A program made the position numbers and the translations under genes. Below are positions 10,570 through 18,394 of a stretch of 23,004 nucleotides of DNA, one piece after another; within the stretch, counting starts at the first letter, position 1; each line of letters begins with the position of its first letter. The DNA comes from JABFRZ01 sp031413955 (GTDB taxonomy: Bacteria > Planctomycetota > UBA1135 > GCA-002686595), in NCBI GenBank assembly GCA_031413955.1, contig JANOGB010000304.1, positions 1 to 23,004 on the forward strand. The letters are read 5' to 3'. Under the pieces are notes generated by a model. That model was not told the origin of the DNA, did not search any database, and saw nothing but the letters and a program-made list of their open reading frames with translations.

Positions 10570-10658
10570 TCCGGCTCCGGAGGAAGAACCCGGACCTGAG
10601 CCGGGCTGGAGCCCGGCGCTCCCGGATGAAGGAAGAACCCGGAGCCCGGCGCTCCCGG
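10486..10658. repeat. Cluster of palindromic repeat units between convergent genes
   Basis: Four copies of a GC-rich unit whose heart is GCCGGGCTCCAGCCCGGC (8-bp stem, CC tip). Copy A (10486-10516) and copy C (10598-10628) are exact 31-base reverse complements, so together they can also fold into one long hairpin. Copy B (10534-10563) has two paired changes, AGGCT/AGCCT in place of GGGCT/AGCCC, which keep the stem. Copy D (10641-10658) is a half unit. GGAAGAACCCGG (or its complement) accompanies the copies. The cluster covers the last codons of the PPTase and the space before the convergent acyltransferase stop, so it may terminate both transcripts. Another copy lies at 19045-19070. Confidence 0.9.
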
Positions 10659-10664
10659 CTGAGC

Positions 10665-11363
10665 TCAGGCGGCTTGCCGGTTCTTCTTGATGATCGTGTC
10701 GCGCACGCTCACGCTGGTCATCAGCTCCTTCTCCTCGAGCTTGCGGATCACCCTCGCCGGGGTGCCGCCCGCGATCGAGTAGGGCGGGATGTCGGTGGTC
10801 ACGACGGAGTTGGCGGCGATGATGCTGTCGTGGCCGATCGTGATCGGGCCGAGCACGACCACGTTCACGCCCAGCAGCACGCGGTCCTCGATGATCGGCA
10901 GGCTGGTCAGCGGCGCCCCGTGGTGGGCCAAGCCGAGCGTGACGTTGGGCCGCACCTGCACGTCGTCGCCGAGGTACAGCGCCCCCAGGATGCACCCGCC
11001 GTTGTGCCAGATGCGCACGCGCCGGCCGAGCTTGACGAGGTAGGGCGCCTCGATGCGCGCCATCCACAGGCACCACAGGTACAGGAACTCGTACAGCCAC
11101 GAGAACGGCTTGCGCACGCCGCGCGGCAGGTCCATGCGCCAGTTCCCGAAGCGGTTCACGAACATGGCGAAGAAGCCGTGCGAGAAGAGGCTCTCGTGCG
11201 TCTTCAGATCTTCGCGCAGGATCGCCCACAGCGACATCCCGGGCGGGTTCTGGTTCTTGTCGCCGCGCATGGGGTAGCCGAGGATCTCGCCGCGCGGGCG
11301 CGGGTCGGCGGCGGGAGCCGGGGGAGTTGCCACGGGGGCGGTCGGAAGGTCTTTCGTTTCCAT
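10665..11363 (-). CDS. Hexapeptide-repeat acyltransferase, serine O-acetyltransferase-like
   Basis: This 232-residue protein has a Pro/Ala-rich N-terminus (residues 5-25), a helical segment (SLWAILREDLKTHESLF, about 43-59) and a left-handed beta-helix of hexapeptide repeats from about residue 112 (VRIWHNGGCILGALYLGDD), through VRPNVTLGLAHHG, ILGVNVVVLG-like turns and IIAANSVVTTDIPP, to GGTPARVIRK. This order is typical of CysE-type and related O-acetyltransferases that use acetyl-CoA. The His in IWHNGG or LAHHG is a candidate catalytic base. It faces away from the SGNH/MBOAT pair and converges on the PPTase, so it could acylate the peptide, a glycan or serine; the acceptor is not evident. A large run of charged residues ends the protein. 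ATG at 11363 lacks a clear Shine-Dalgarno sequence; Met33 or Met42 are alternatives because the first 30 residues look disordered. Confidence 0.85.
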   Translation of the reverse strand: METKDLPTAPVATPPAPAADPRPRGEILGYPMRGDKNQNPPGMSLWAILREDLKTHESLFSHGFFAMFVNRFGNWRMDLPRGVRKPFSWLYEFLYLWCLWMARIEAPYLVKLGRRVRIWHNGGCILGALYLGDDVQVRPNVTLGLAHHGAPLTSLPIIEDRVLLGVNVVVLGPITIGHDSIIAANSVVTTDIPPYSIAGGTPARVIRKLEEKELMTSVSVRDTIIKKNRQAA

Positions 11364-11446
11364 GCTCGAGCGCGAAGTTGGCGCGCGGCGCTTACATCGG
11401 ACGGCTCGCGCGGCCGATTCTCATCTTTCCCGCGTTTTCCCCGGCC
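11364..11446. promoter_or_regulatory. Divergent intergenic region, acyltransferase / SGNH-MBOAT pair
   Basis: These 83 bases lie between the two divergent start codons. The sequence contains a pyrimidine-rich stretch (TCATCTTTCCCGCGTTTTCC) just before the plus-strand ATG and no recognisable promoter boxes or Shine-Dalgarno. Promoter location is inferred from gene orientation only. Confidence 0.3.
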
Positions 11447-12709
11447 ATGCTCGAGTCCGCCCCGCCTCCCGAATTGCCCGCGCTCAAGGTCTATCGGCCG
11501 CGGCTCCTGGGCGCCCTGGGCCGCGTGGGCCTCGCCGTCGCGAGCTTCGTGCTGGTCGGGCTCGCCCTGCGTTCCGTGGCCGCGCCCGCCGGCGGCAGCG
11601 TGATCGGCGGCAAGCTTGAGTACTGGCGCGCGCACGCAAACGAGTACGACACTGTTTTTCTGGGCTCGAGCCACGTCTTCCGCGCCTTCGTCCCGGCCGA
11701 GTTCGACCGCGCCAGCGCCGGCTTCGGGCTCGCGACGCGCTCGTTCAACTTCGGCGTGCAGGCCGTGCACCTGCTCGAGCAGCGCTACCTCCTGGGCCAG
11801 GTCCTCGCCGCGCGGCCCGGGCTCGAGCGCGTCTTCTTCGAGTACCAGTGGCTGACCCCGCAGCTCGATCCCCAGAACGCCTTCAGCCCGCGCACGGTCT
11901 ACTGGCACGACGCCGCGACCACCGAGCTCGCCGTCGAGCGCGCGCAGCACTGGGGCGCGGAGCTCGGCGACGACTTCGCCTTCCTCGAGGCCGAGAACGA
12001 GAGACACTCGGTCTTCACGGTGCTCGACCGCGCCCTGCCGCCCGGCACGCGCGCGGCCGAGCAGCACGCGCAGCATTACTTCACGGATCTGTTCTTCATC
12101 GGGCGCGGCAAGGACGTCCTGCGCGGCCTGGCGGGTCGCGAGCACGGGCAGACGGCGCGCTACCGCCCGCAGCACGGCTACCTCTCGCTCGAAGAGGACG
12201 ATCGCGTGCTCGCTTCCCAGGGCGACGTCCAGAACTCCTACCGCGCGCGCCGTGAGCGCTTCCTGGCCGACCAGGCGGGCTACCGGAGCGCGGTCGACGT
12301 GCTCGACGCGGCCGAGGAGTCCTTCGGCGACGCGGAGTGGGTCAACGGCGAGTTGACGCGCGTCGACGACCTCGAGCTGATCGCCGTGATCGCGGCCGAG
12401 ATGCGCGCGCGCGGGGTCGAGTTCGTGCTCGTGATCCTGCCCTCGCAGAGCGGCAACCGGCCGTTCGAGGAGCGCCTGACGGAGGAGCTCGGTTCCCTGG
12501 TCTTGCGCTACAACCTGCCCGAGCGCTACCCGGCGCTGTACGACCCCGTGAACCGCTGGGACTCGGGACATCTCTCGGAGGAAGGCGCGCGCTACTTCTC
12601 GCGCATCCTGGCGCGGGACTATGCCGGTCAGCGCGGGATGGAGCGCGATGGGATCGGGCGCGACGGGGTCGATGACGGAGCGGAACGCGCGAGCGAGGCG
12701 CCGCAGTGA
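11447..12709 (+). CDS. SGNH-hydrolase-like membrane-anchored protein (AlgJ/AlgX-type partner of MBOAT)
   Basis: This 420-residue protein has one N-terminal membrane segment (about residues 24-42, GRVGLAVASFVLVGLALRS) and an outside SGNH-type domain. Block I is FLGSSHVF, with Ser74 or Ser75 as nucleophile candidate, and the C-terminal Asp-x-x-His is D372-S-G-H375 in RWDSGHLSEEGARYF. Proteins of this type pair with MBOAT enzymes such as AlgI and complete transfer of acyl groups to extracellular glycans or other acceptors. Its stop overlaps the start of the MBOAT gene in GTGA, which indicates translational coupling and a two-component O-acylation system. ATG at 11447 was chosen because it lies shortly before the membrane segment; an upstream in-frame ATG at 11327 would add 40 residues overlapping the divergent gene. 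Whether it hydrolyses or transfers acyl groups cannot be told from sequence. Confidence 0.85.
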   Translation: MLESAPPPELPALKVYRPRLLGALGRVGLAVASFVLVGLALRSVAAPAGGSVIGGKLEYWRAHANEYDTVFLGSSHVFRAFVPAEFDRASAGFGLATRSFNFGVQAVHLLEQRYLLGQVLAARPGLERVFFEYQWLTPQLDPQNAFSPRTVYWHDAATTELAVERAQHWGAELGDDFAFLEAENERHSVFTVLDRALPPGTRAAEQHAQHYFTDLFFIGRGKDVLRGLAGREHGQTARYRPQHGYLSLEEDDRVLASQGDVQNSYRARRERFLADQAGYRSAVDVLDAAEESFGDAEWVNGELTRVDDLELIAVIAAEMRARGVEFVLVILPSQSGNRPFEERLTEELGSLVLRYNLPERYPALYDPVNRWDSGHLSEEGARYFSRILARDYAGQRGMERDGIGRDGVDDGAERASEAPQ

Positions 12710-14109
12710 TCTTCACCGAGCCGCGCTTTCTGGCGTTCTTCCTGATGGTGTTCGGCGTCTACTGGGCGCTGCGCAGCAACGCGCCGCGCAAGCTGTGGCT
12801 GCTCGCGGTGAGCAGTGCCTTCTACTGCGCCTGGGACTGGCGCTTCCTCGGCTTGCTGCTGTTCTCGGCCGGCCTCGACTACTACGTCGCGCTCGGCTTC
12901 GGGCGCACCAAGACGCTGCGCGCGCGGCGCGCGCTCCTGATCCTGAGCCTGGGTCTGAACCTGGGCTTCCTGTGCTTCTTCAAGTACTACAACTTCTTCG
13001 TCGAGTCGGGCGCGGCGTTCCTGGGCTGGCTCGGCCTCCCGGCCACGGCTCCGACGCTGGACATCCTGTTGCCCATCGGGATCAGCTTCTACACCTTCCA
13101 CACGCTCTCCTACACGATCGACGTGTACCGCGGGAAGTTCGAGCCGATCCGGAGGCTGACGGACTTCATGCTGTTCGTGACCTTCTTCCCGGCCATGGTG
13201 GCGGGCCCGATCGTGCGTGCTGCGCAATTCCTGCCGCAGCTCGCCGAGAAGCGCCTGTTCGCGCGCGTCGACGTGCGTGCCTGCCTGACGCTGTTCCTGA
13301 TCGGCTTCGTCAAGAAGGGCCTCGTCTCCGACCACATCGCGCCGGTGATCGACCCGCTCTTCGCCGATCCGGGCGCCTTTAGCGCGAGCTCCACATGGAT
13401 CGGGCTCTTCCTGTACCACGTGCAGATCTACTGCGATTTCTCGGGCTACTCCGACATGGCCCTGGCCACGGCGGGGCTGCTCGGCTACTCGCTGCCGAAG
13501 AACTTCGACTTCCCGTTCTTCGCGCGGAGCATCGGCGAGTTCTGGCAGCGCTGGCACATCTCGCTCTCGACCTGGTTCCGCGACTACTTCTACTTCGCGC
13601 TGGGCGGCAGCAAGGGCTCGAGCGTAAAGGGCATCCTGATCGGCTCGCTGACCATGATGGTCGTGGGCCTGTGGCACGGTGCGGGCTGGCAGTACGTCGG
13701 CTTCGGCGTGCTGATGAGCGGCTCGATCATCGTCTCGCGCACCTGGGGCCTGCTGGTGCCCGAGGATTCTCTCGCGCGCCGCGTGGTGGGATTCCTCGGC
13801 GTCCCCTTGATGTGGTGGTTCCTGTTCTGGAACTGGATCCTGTTCCGCTCCTCCGGCTGGGAGCAGGGCTGGGAGATGCAGCGCATCTTCTTCTTCCTGC
13901 AAGACGGCGGACCGAAGGCGCTCGAGGCGAGCTGGCTCCTGCTCGTGCTGGCGTTCTTCCTCGTCCACTACGCCTTCTATCGCGGCTGGTTCCGCCGCCT
14001 CGCGGCCGTGAACGACTGGGTCTACGCCGCCAGCGTGGGCGCCGCCGCCGCGCTGGTGCTCGCCTTCATGGCGACCGAGACGAAGGCGTTCATCTACTTC
14101 CAGTTCTGA
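12706..14109 (+). CDS. MBOAT family O-acyltransferase (AlgI-like)
   Basis: This 467-residue polytopic membrane protein carries the MBOAT hallmarks: a start resembling AlgI (IFTEPRFLAFFLMVFGVYW), LPIGISFYTFHTLSYTIDVYRG, FFPAMVAGPIVR, the YCDFSGYSDMALA segment, EFWQRWHISLSTWFRDYFY containing H284, and GLWHGAGWQY containing the conserved catalytic H324. About ten hydrophobic segments span the sequence. MBOATs of this branch move an acyl group from a cytoplasmic donor across the membrane for attachment to an exopolysaccharide or peptidoglycan. The GTG start overlaps the stop of the SGNH-like gene by four bases, so the two are made together. The 3' end is 20 bases from the convergent stop of the large repeat protein. 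The acceptor is unknown: envelope polysaccharide is the usual choice for the family, but the nearby NRPS operon leaves room for acylation of a secreted metabolite. Confidence 0.95.
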   Translation: MIFTEPRFLAFFLMVFGVYWALRSNAPRKLWLLAVSSAFYCAWDWRFLGLLLFSAGLDYYVALGFGRTKTLRARRALLILSLGLNLGFLCFFKYYNFFVESGAAFLGWLGLPATAPTLDILLPIGISFYTFHTLSYTIDVYRGKFEPIRRLTDFMLFVTFFPAMVAGPIVRAAQFLPQLAEKRLFARVDVRACLTLFLIGFVKKGLVSDHIAPVIDPLFADPGAFSASSTWIGLFLYHVQIYCDFSGYSDMALATAGLLGYSLPKNFDFPFFARSIGEFWQRWHISLSTWFRDYFYFALGGSKGSSVKGILIGSLTMMVVGLWHGAGWQYVGFGVLMSGSIIVSRTWGLLVPEDSLARRVVGFLGVPLMWWFLFWNWILFRSSGWEQGWEMQRIFFFLQDGGPKALEASWLLLVLAFFLVHYAFYRGWFRRLAAVNDWVYAASVGAAAALVLAFMATETKAFIYFQF

Positions 14110-14129
14110 CTCGGAAGTCGTGAGCTCCT

Positions 14130-17100
14130 TCAGCGTGGCAGGAACGCCGAGACCTTGTTCTCGCGCGCCGCTGTCAGGTCGATCGAGCCCGTGATGGGCT
14201 GGTCGAAAGCGGTCGCCGACCAGGTGAAAGGCCCGCGCGGCAGCCCTTCGACGCGGATCGAGCCCCGCAGGTCCGTCGTCAGGCCGCCGGGCGCGCGGAT
14301 CCGCTCCTCGCTGAGCCAGGCGTCGAGCGGCGCGTCGAACTCCTCCGAGCGGAACTCCACCTCCACGCCGGAGACGGGCAGGCCGTCGGAACTGAACAGC
14401 GTGAACTCGAGGTCGCCAAGGCGGCGCATCTGGACGCGCACGCGAGCCGTTTCGCCAGAGGCGAGCTCCTCGTCGACGGTCGTCGGCCAGCAATCGGTCC
14501 TGTGGCAGGCGAGGTGGTAGTTCCCCGCGCCGAGCGCTTCGTAGCGCACCCGGCCTTGGTCATCCGTCTGCCGCGCATCGCCCAGGGTGAGGCCAGCCGT
14601 CGTCTCGATCCGCGTCAGGACTCCGGCGAGGGGCAGGTCTCCGTCGACCAGCTCGAGCTCCAGCGATCCGGACGCTTCCAGCACGAACTCGAGTTCTTTC
14701 ACCGAGGCATCGATCGGGACGCCGAAGCACCTGCCCAGGACGGCGTGCTGGACGTCCATCAGCAGCGGGCCCGAAGGTCGCCCACCAAGCTCGGCCCAGC
14801 CGTCGGCCCCCGTGTCGTCGGCACCATGGATCTCGGCCCCCGTGGCCGAGCGAATCGTCACCCATACGCCAGGTATCGGGTCGCGGTGGGGATCCACCAC
14901 GTGAACGCGGAACGACTCTTCTCCCAACCTGACCTCGACCGACTTCGAAGTGTCGGCTCCCAGGGCGACATCCTTGGTGGCGAGGATGCTGTCGTCGTCT
15001 GCGAGCACCCAGATCTGACCTTGCGCGGCCCGGATGCCCTGGAAGGAAACGTGGCCCTCCTCCGTTCTGGCAAAGCGCACGACGAACACGCCCGTATCCT
15101 CCTGAGCGGTCCAATAGACGCCGGTCACGCTCGACGGAACTTGGCCCTGCTCGTCAACGACGTGAACGTCCAGCTTTCGATCCCCGGCGACCTTGAGATC
15201 GAAGTTCCACTCCTTGCCGGGATCTAGCCTGAGCTGGAGGCGTTTCCAGGAACCGTCCGGGCAGTACACCATCAAGCGGTGATCGCCGGGCGGCACTCCC
15301 TCGTATCGGACGATTCCTTTCTGGTCGAAACTCGTCTTCGGAAGGATGTGGCCTTGCTCCGTGCCGGCGCTGTAGCTGGTCGGATCGACTCCCTGCAGAT
15401 CGAATCCGAGTAGGGAGATTTGCAGGTTCTGCGGCCGGAACAAGCGGATGTCACTCCAGTCGAGGAACTCCGTGTCCGTCGCGGTGGCCTCGGCCTCTGC
15501 CAAGGCGAATCCGTCGGCTTCTATCGTGAGGTGGTTCACGCCCAGGACGAAAGCGTCCAGGTCGAAGCTCCCGTCCGAGGCACTGGGCACCCCAGAGCCC
15601 CAGGGAAGGCTGCGCCCGAGGCCGCCGCTGGAGAACGGCTGCACGAGGGCGTTCGGGACCGGTTCACCCGTGTCCTCTGCCAGGACCCTTCCTCCGCCCC
15701 GGATCGCGGTGGGAAGCTCGAGCTCCACCTCGGTGTCACGCTCGGCATTCACGCTGACGGTGAGCGGTCTGCCGCAGGGGAATGCGGGGCTCGCTGCATG
15801 GATCGACCAGTCGCCAGGCGCAAGGCCGTCGATCTCGAAGTGCCCGTCCCGGCGGCCGAAGAAGGACTCGTTGAGGTGGAAGTAGATGGACCCGGTCTTC
15901 CAGTAGATGACCTGGAAGTCGGCCACAGGAATACCTTCGTGAACGCATCGACCCGTGATCCTTCCGCCTCTTTGGAGGGTCACCGGAATCCGGACCCTGT
16001 CTACCGCTTCAGCTTCCAGATCCTGCGTCGTGTATCCGGGCGCGGCGAGGCGGAAGCGGAACCAGCCTGTTGGCAAGGTCGCGAGACGAATCACTCCGTC
16101 CGCTCCAGCCGCCGCAGTTATGCGCACCGTCGGGTACATGGTCGGTTCCCACCAGGCCTCCGCCCACGCCGTCGGAACCGGATTGGATGATTCGTCTTGC
16201 ACCAAGAGGAACACTTCCGCTCCTCTCTGGACGACGAAGTCGATTCGCCGATGGCTCGATGCCTCGGGCCTATCGAACGACTCCTCCACGGGAATGACAG
16301 GCGCCCCCTCGATTCGAGCCCGGTAGCGAGCAACTCCGGCGAGGGGCACGCGGACCGGTCCCCATGCTCCTTCCTGCGCGGCATCCACGCACACGACCGG
16401 GCGCCAGAGGTTTCCCGTGAACCCGGAGACCAGGATCCGCCGTCCTCCCGATTCTCGGGGGTCCCATTCTCCCGGGTTGGAGCATGCGACCGTGCCACCG
16501 ATCGTGAACGACTCTCCCAGCGTCAAGGTGACGGCGAACGGGCGCATTCCCTGCCACGGAACCGAGATGAGCGTGCCCTTCTCAGCCCACAGCGCTTGTT
16601 CACCAGGTAACGAGGCGATCTCGACGCGACCATCCAGATTCGTGAGCGCCTGCTGCGCGAAGAAGCGCTCGTGAATCCGGAGTGGAGCGTCCTCGGTCGG
16701 TCTCCGAGGCTTCCCGACGTGATACACGATCGCTGCAGCCTGAGACTTCCCCAAGGCATCCAGGACCTCCACCGAGATAGGCGCCGCAGGCTCGAGGGCG
16801 ACCGCCAGCTCGGCCGGCCACGAATCCAGATCGACGGGCAGGTCAAGCCCTCCCGCCAGATGCCCTGGATGGAAGGCGAGGAGGACGGCGCCGAATGGAA
16901 GCTGTCCTGGAGGCTGGAGGAACCGGAAGCGCCCATCCGCTCCCGTCGTAGTCTCCACCGCCTTGCGTTCTGGCACTCCCGGACCGTCCCAGGCACCCAA
17001 CGGCTGAGCATCCTCCTCCTTCAGCGCAAGTAGAATGACTCGAGTTCCCTCGATCGGGCGCCCGTCGGTCGAGCGGACCATGCCTCCATCGCGCGTCCGC

Positions 17101-17306
17101 TCGCTCTCGAGGGCCGGCTCCCTACGCCCTTCGGGCCGTTCTGTCGGCTTCAGCGCGGCTTCCGGTAGTGGTGCTCGGGAACCCTGTTCCGCCGGAAGCT
17201 CCGGAGCTTCTGTGCTCGACCCCTTCGGAACGAGCACGAAGAAGAAGAACGCCACCGCGGCAAGACCGAGACCGAGAAGAAGGCTGGTCAAGCGGATGCT
17301 GCTCAT
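14130..17306 (-). CDS. Large membrane-anchored protein with about ten carboxypeptidase-regulatory-like repeats
   Basis: This 1058-residue protein starts with a single hydrophobic segment (residues 8-28, LLLGLGLAAVAFFFFVLV) followed by a Pro/Glu/Arg-rich linker to about residue 75. The rest is made of beta-sandwich repeats of the carboxypeptidase-regulatory-like type. I count ten versions of the signature DG-x-F-x-x-x-x-LPPG-x-(Y/F), for example ADGRFRFLQPPG, RDGHFEIDGLAPGDW, DQKGIVRYEGVPPGDH, DQGRVRYEALGAGNYH and DLRGSIRVEGLPRGPF. No enzyme domain is visible, so a structural or binding role outside the cytoplasm is likely. It is the last gene of the sigma-like operon, 15 bases after the small secreted ORF. 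Codon choice is visibly less G/C-ending than in the NRPS genes. Its convergent stop is 20 bases from the MBOAT stop. What it binds is unknown. Confidence 0.9.
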   Translation of the reverse strand: MSSIRLTSLLLGLGLAAVAFFFFVLVPKGSSTEAPELPAEQGSRAPLPEAALKPTERPEGRREPALESERTRDGGMVRSTDGRPIEGTRVILLALKEEDAQPLGAWDGPGVPERKAVETTTGADGRFRFLQPPGQLPFGAVLLAFHPGHLAGGLDLPVDLDSWPAELAVALEPAAPISVEVLDALGKSQAAAIVYHVGKPRRPTEDAPLRIHERFFAQQALTNLDGRVEIASLPGEQALWAEKGTLISVPWQGMRPFAVTLTLGESFTIGGTVACSNPGEWDPRESGGRRILVSGFTGNLWRPVVCVDAAQEGAWGPVRVPLAGVARYRARIEGAPVIPVEESFDRPEASSHRRIDFVVQRGAEVFLLVQDESSNPVPTAWAEAWWEPTMYPTVRITAAAGADGVIRLATLPTGWFRFRLAAPGYTTQDLEAEAVDRVRIPVTLQRGGRITGRCVHEGIPVADFQVIYWKTGSIYFHLNESFFGRRDGHFEIDGLAPGDWSIHAASPAFPCGRPLTVSVNAERDTEVELELPTAIRGGGRVLAEDTGEPVPNALVQPFSSGGLGRSLPWGSGVPSASDGSFDLDAFVLGVNHLTIEADGFALAEAEATATDTEFLDWSDIRLFRPQNLQISLLGFDLQGVDPTSYSAGTEQGHILPKTSFDQKGIVRYEGVPPGDHRLMVYCPDGSWKRLQLRLDPGKEWNFDLKVAGDRKLDVHVVDEQGQVPSSVTGVYWTAQEDTGVFVVRFARTEEGHVSFQGIRAAQGQIWVLADDDSILATKDVALGADTSKSVEVRLGEESFRVHVVDPHRDPIPGVWVTIRSATGAEIHGADDTGADGWAELGGRPSGPLLMDVQHAVLGRCFGVPIDASVKELEFVLEASGSLELELVDGDLPLAGVLTRIETTAGLTLGDARQTDDQGRVRYEALGAGNYHLACHRTDCWPTTVDEELASGETARVRVQMRRLGDLEFTLFSSDGLPVSGVEVEFRSEEFDAPLDAWLSEERIRAPGGLTTDLRGSIRVEGLPRGPFTWSATAFDQPITGSIDLTAARENKVSAFLPR

Positions 17307-17321
17307 CGCGCCCGGTCCCGT

Positions 17322-17480
17322 TCACTGGTTAGGAGGGGGATTGAAGGACGACGAGGTAGACCGCTGGGCCCTTGTCGTTGTACCTGTATGGACCTGCCCT
17401 GAATCCATTCCAGTCATCGCGAGGAGGAGCGCCACGAGGAGGAGAGAGATTCTGACGCGGTTTCCGTGGGATCGTTTCAT
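17322..17480 (-). CDS. Small secreted or anchored peptide, 52 residues
   Basis: This short frame starts at an ATG that overlaps the stop of the preceding gene in ATGA, as in translationally coupled operons. It encodes a positively charged N-terminus (KRSHGNRVR), a strong hydrophobic core (ISLLLVALLLAMTGM) and a polar Ser/Thr/Gln-rich tail ending in SFNPPPNQ. That is the layout of a signal peptide or a one-pass anchor with a short outside tail. It stops 15 bases before the start of the 1058-residue protein. I recognise no family. The four-base overlap, the signal-like N-terminus and the tight spacing on both sides argue that it is a real gene; a longer frame starting at 17591 would overlap the upstream gene heavily and is less likely. 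Confidence 0.65.
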   Translation of the reverse strand: MKRSHGNRVRISLLLVALLLAMTGMDSGQVHTGTTTRAQRSTSSSFNPPPNQ

Positions 17481-18394
17481 GACTCGAGTAACCGGCAAAC
17501 TACACCGGCAGTGTCCGGGACCTCGCCTGAGATGTGACGTCTCACTATCCGCGCTTCGCTGATCTCGCCATCGCTTCGAGTTTTCATCCACTCCCGAAGG
17601 AGTTCGCTCACATCGGCAACTATTGGGTTGTCCGGAGTAGCGACCTTGCCCAGTTGAATGGCCTCTGCTCGCGCTGCCTCCTCATCACCGACGATGCAAG
17701 AGAGATTGAAGGCGCAGATCCATCCACAGGGCGACTGTGGTGTCCTCGAAGCATAATCCCTGTAGAGTCCTCGTGCCTCCTCGAGCAGGCCCAAGCAGCA
17801 TGTTCTAGCGGCCAAGGAGACCAAGGCATCAAGCCTGACGCGCTCCGAGCGAGCGCGTAGGACCAGTCGATTCAGGAGTGCGATGGCAGCCCTGGGCCTA
17901 CTCCAAGGGACAGAGAGGGCGACGTAGAACCTCGTCTTGTCGCGCGGAACCAAGCTCAAGGAGGCCTGAGCCAGGGTCCATGCTTGGTGTGATTCGATGG
18001 CGACCAAGCACTGCCGTAGTAGCTCGACGCCATGGAAAGAACCGGACGGCGAAACGACCTCAGGCTCGGCGCGACGACGCCAATCCGGCTCGCGCTCGGT
18101 CGGATTATAGAGCTTTCCGTCCGCCCCGACGGGCCTGTGAGCCAGCCCCGGAGCCCTCCAGTAGGAGATCTGTGCCGCCTCGCACAAGAGCGCCGCCAGC
18201 TCTTCCCGGTGCACCTCGACCAGATGGCGTTCCGCCTTCGTGCGTGTGACGTCGCTCGCGCGCACCGTCTCGCCCGTGTCGAACCACGTGCGCAGGGCGC
18301 GGCGCGGGGCGAGGCGGATCATCGAGCGTGGATCGGCCACGATCTCCTCCAGCAGGCCGCGGATCTCCGGAGCGATGTCAGGTACGTTCTTCAT
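17477..18394 (-). CDS. Hypothetical protein with TPR-like helical repeats, coupled to sigma-like gene
   Basis: I do not recognise this 305-residue protein as a named family. No signal peptide or membrane segment is visible, so it is probably cytoplasmic. The second half (about residues 145-285) is alpha-helical with Ala/Leu-spaced pairs such as LLEEARGLYRDYASRTPQ and DEEAARAEAIQLGKVATPDN, resembling tetratricopeptide repeats that bind partner proteins. The first half has LEEIVADPRSMIRLAPRRA and EVHREELAALLCEA. The ATG overlaps the stop of the sigma-like gene in ATGA, and its own stop overlaps the ATG of the small secreted ORF, again in ATGA. This chain of overlaps suggests that it works with the sigma-like protein, perhaps as a regulator, but nothing in the sequence shows the typical zinc-finger or membrane layout of an anti-sigma factor. 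Confidence 0.85.
   Translation of the reverse strand: MKNVPDIAPEIRGLLEEIVADPRSMIRLAPRRALRTWFDTGETVRASDVTRTKAERHLVEVHREELAALLCEAAQISYWRAPGLAHRPVGADGKLYNPTEREPDWRRRAEPEVVSPSGSFHGVELLRQCLVAIESHQAWTLAQASLSLVPRDKTRFYVALSVPWSRPRAAIALLNRLVLRARSERVRLDALVSLAARTCCLGLLEEARGLYRDYASRTPQSPCGWICAFNLSCIVGDEEAARAEAIQLGKVATPDNPIVADVSELLREWMKTRSDGEISEARIVRRHISGEVPDTAGVVCRLLES

Noticed and set aside
10486..10658. CRISPR-like array
   Set aside because: The copies are in both orientations, with variable spacing, no unique equal-length spacers and no cas genes. They are palindromic intergenic repeats.
11327..11446. Upstream ATG for the SGNH-like gene
   Set aside because: It would overlap the divergent acyltransferase start and add residues unlike a signal region; ATG 11447 places the membrane segment near the N-terminus.
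12628..14493. Minus-strand open frame opposite the MBOAT gene
   Set aside because: It is a charged, repetitive translation with no hydrophobic or domain pattern, whereas the plus strand gives a clear membrane protein.
17481..17591. Longer start for the small secreted ORF
   Set aside because: The extra 37 residues overlap the preceding gene and hide the signal-peptide layout; the ATG at 17480 overlaps the upstream stop as in a coupled operon.
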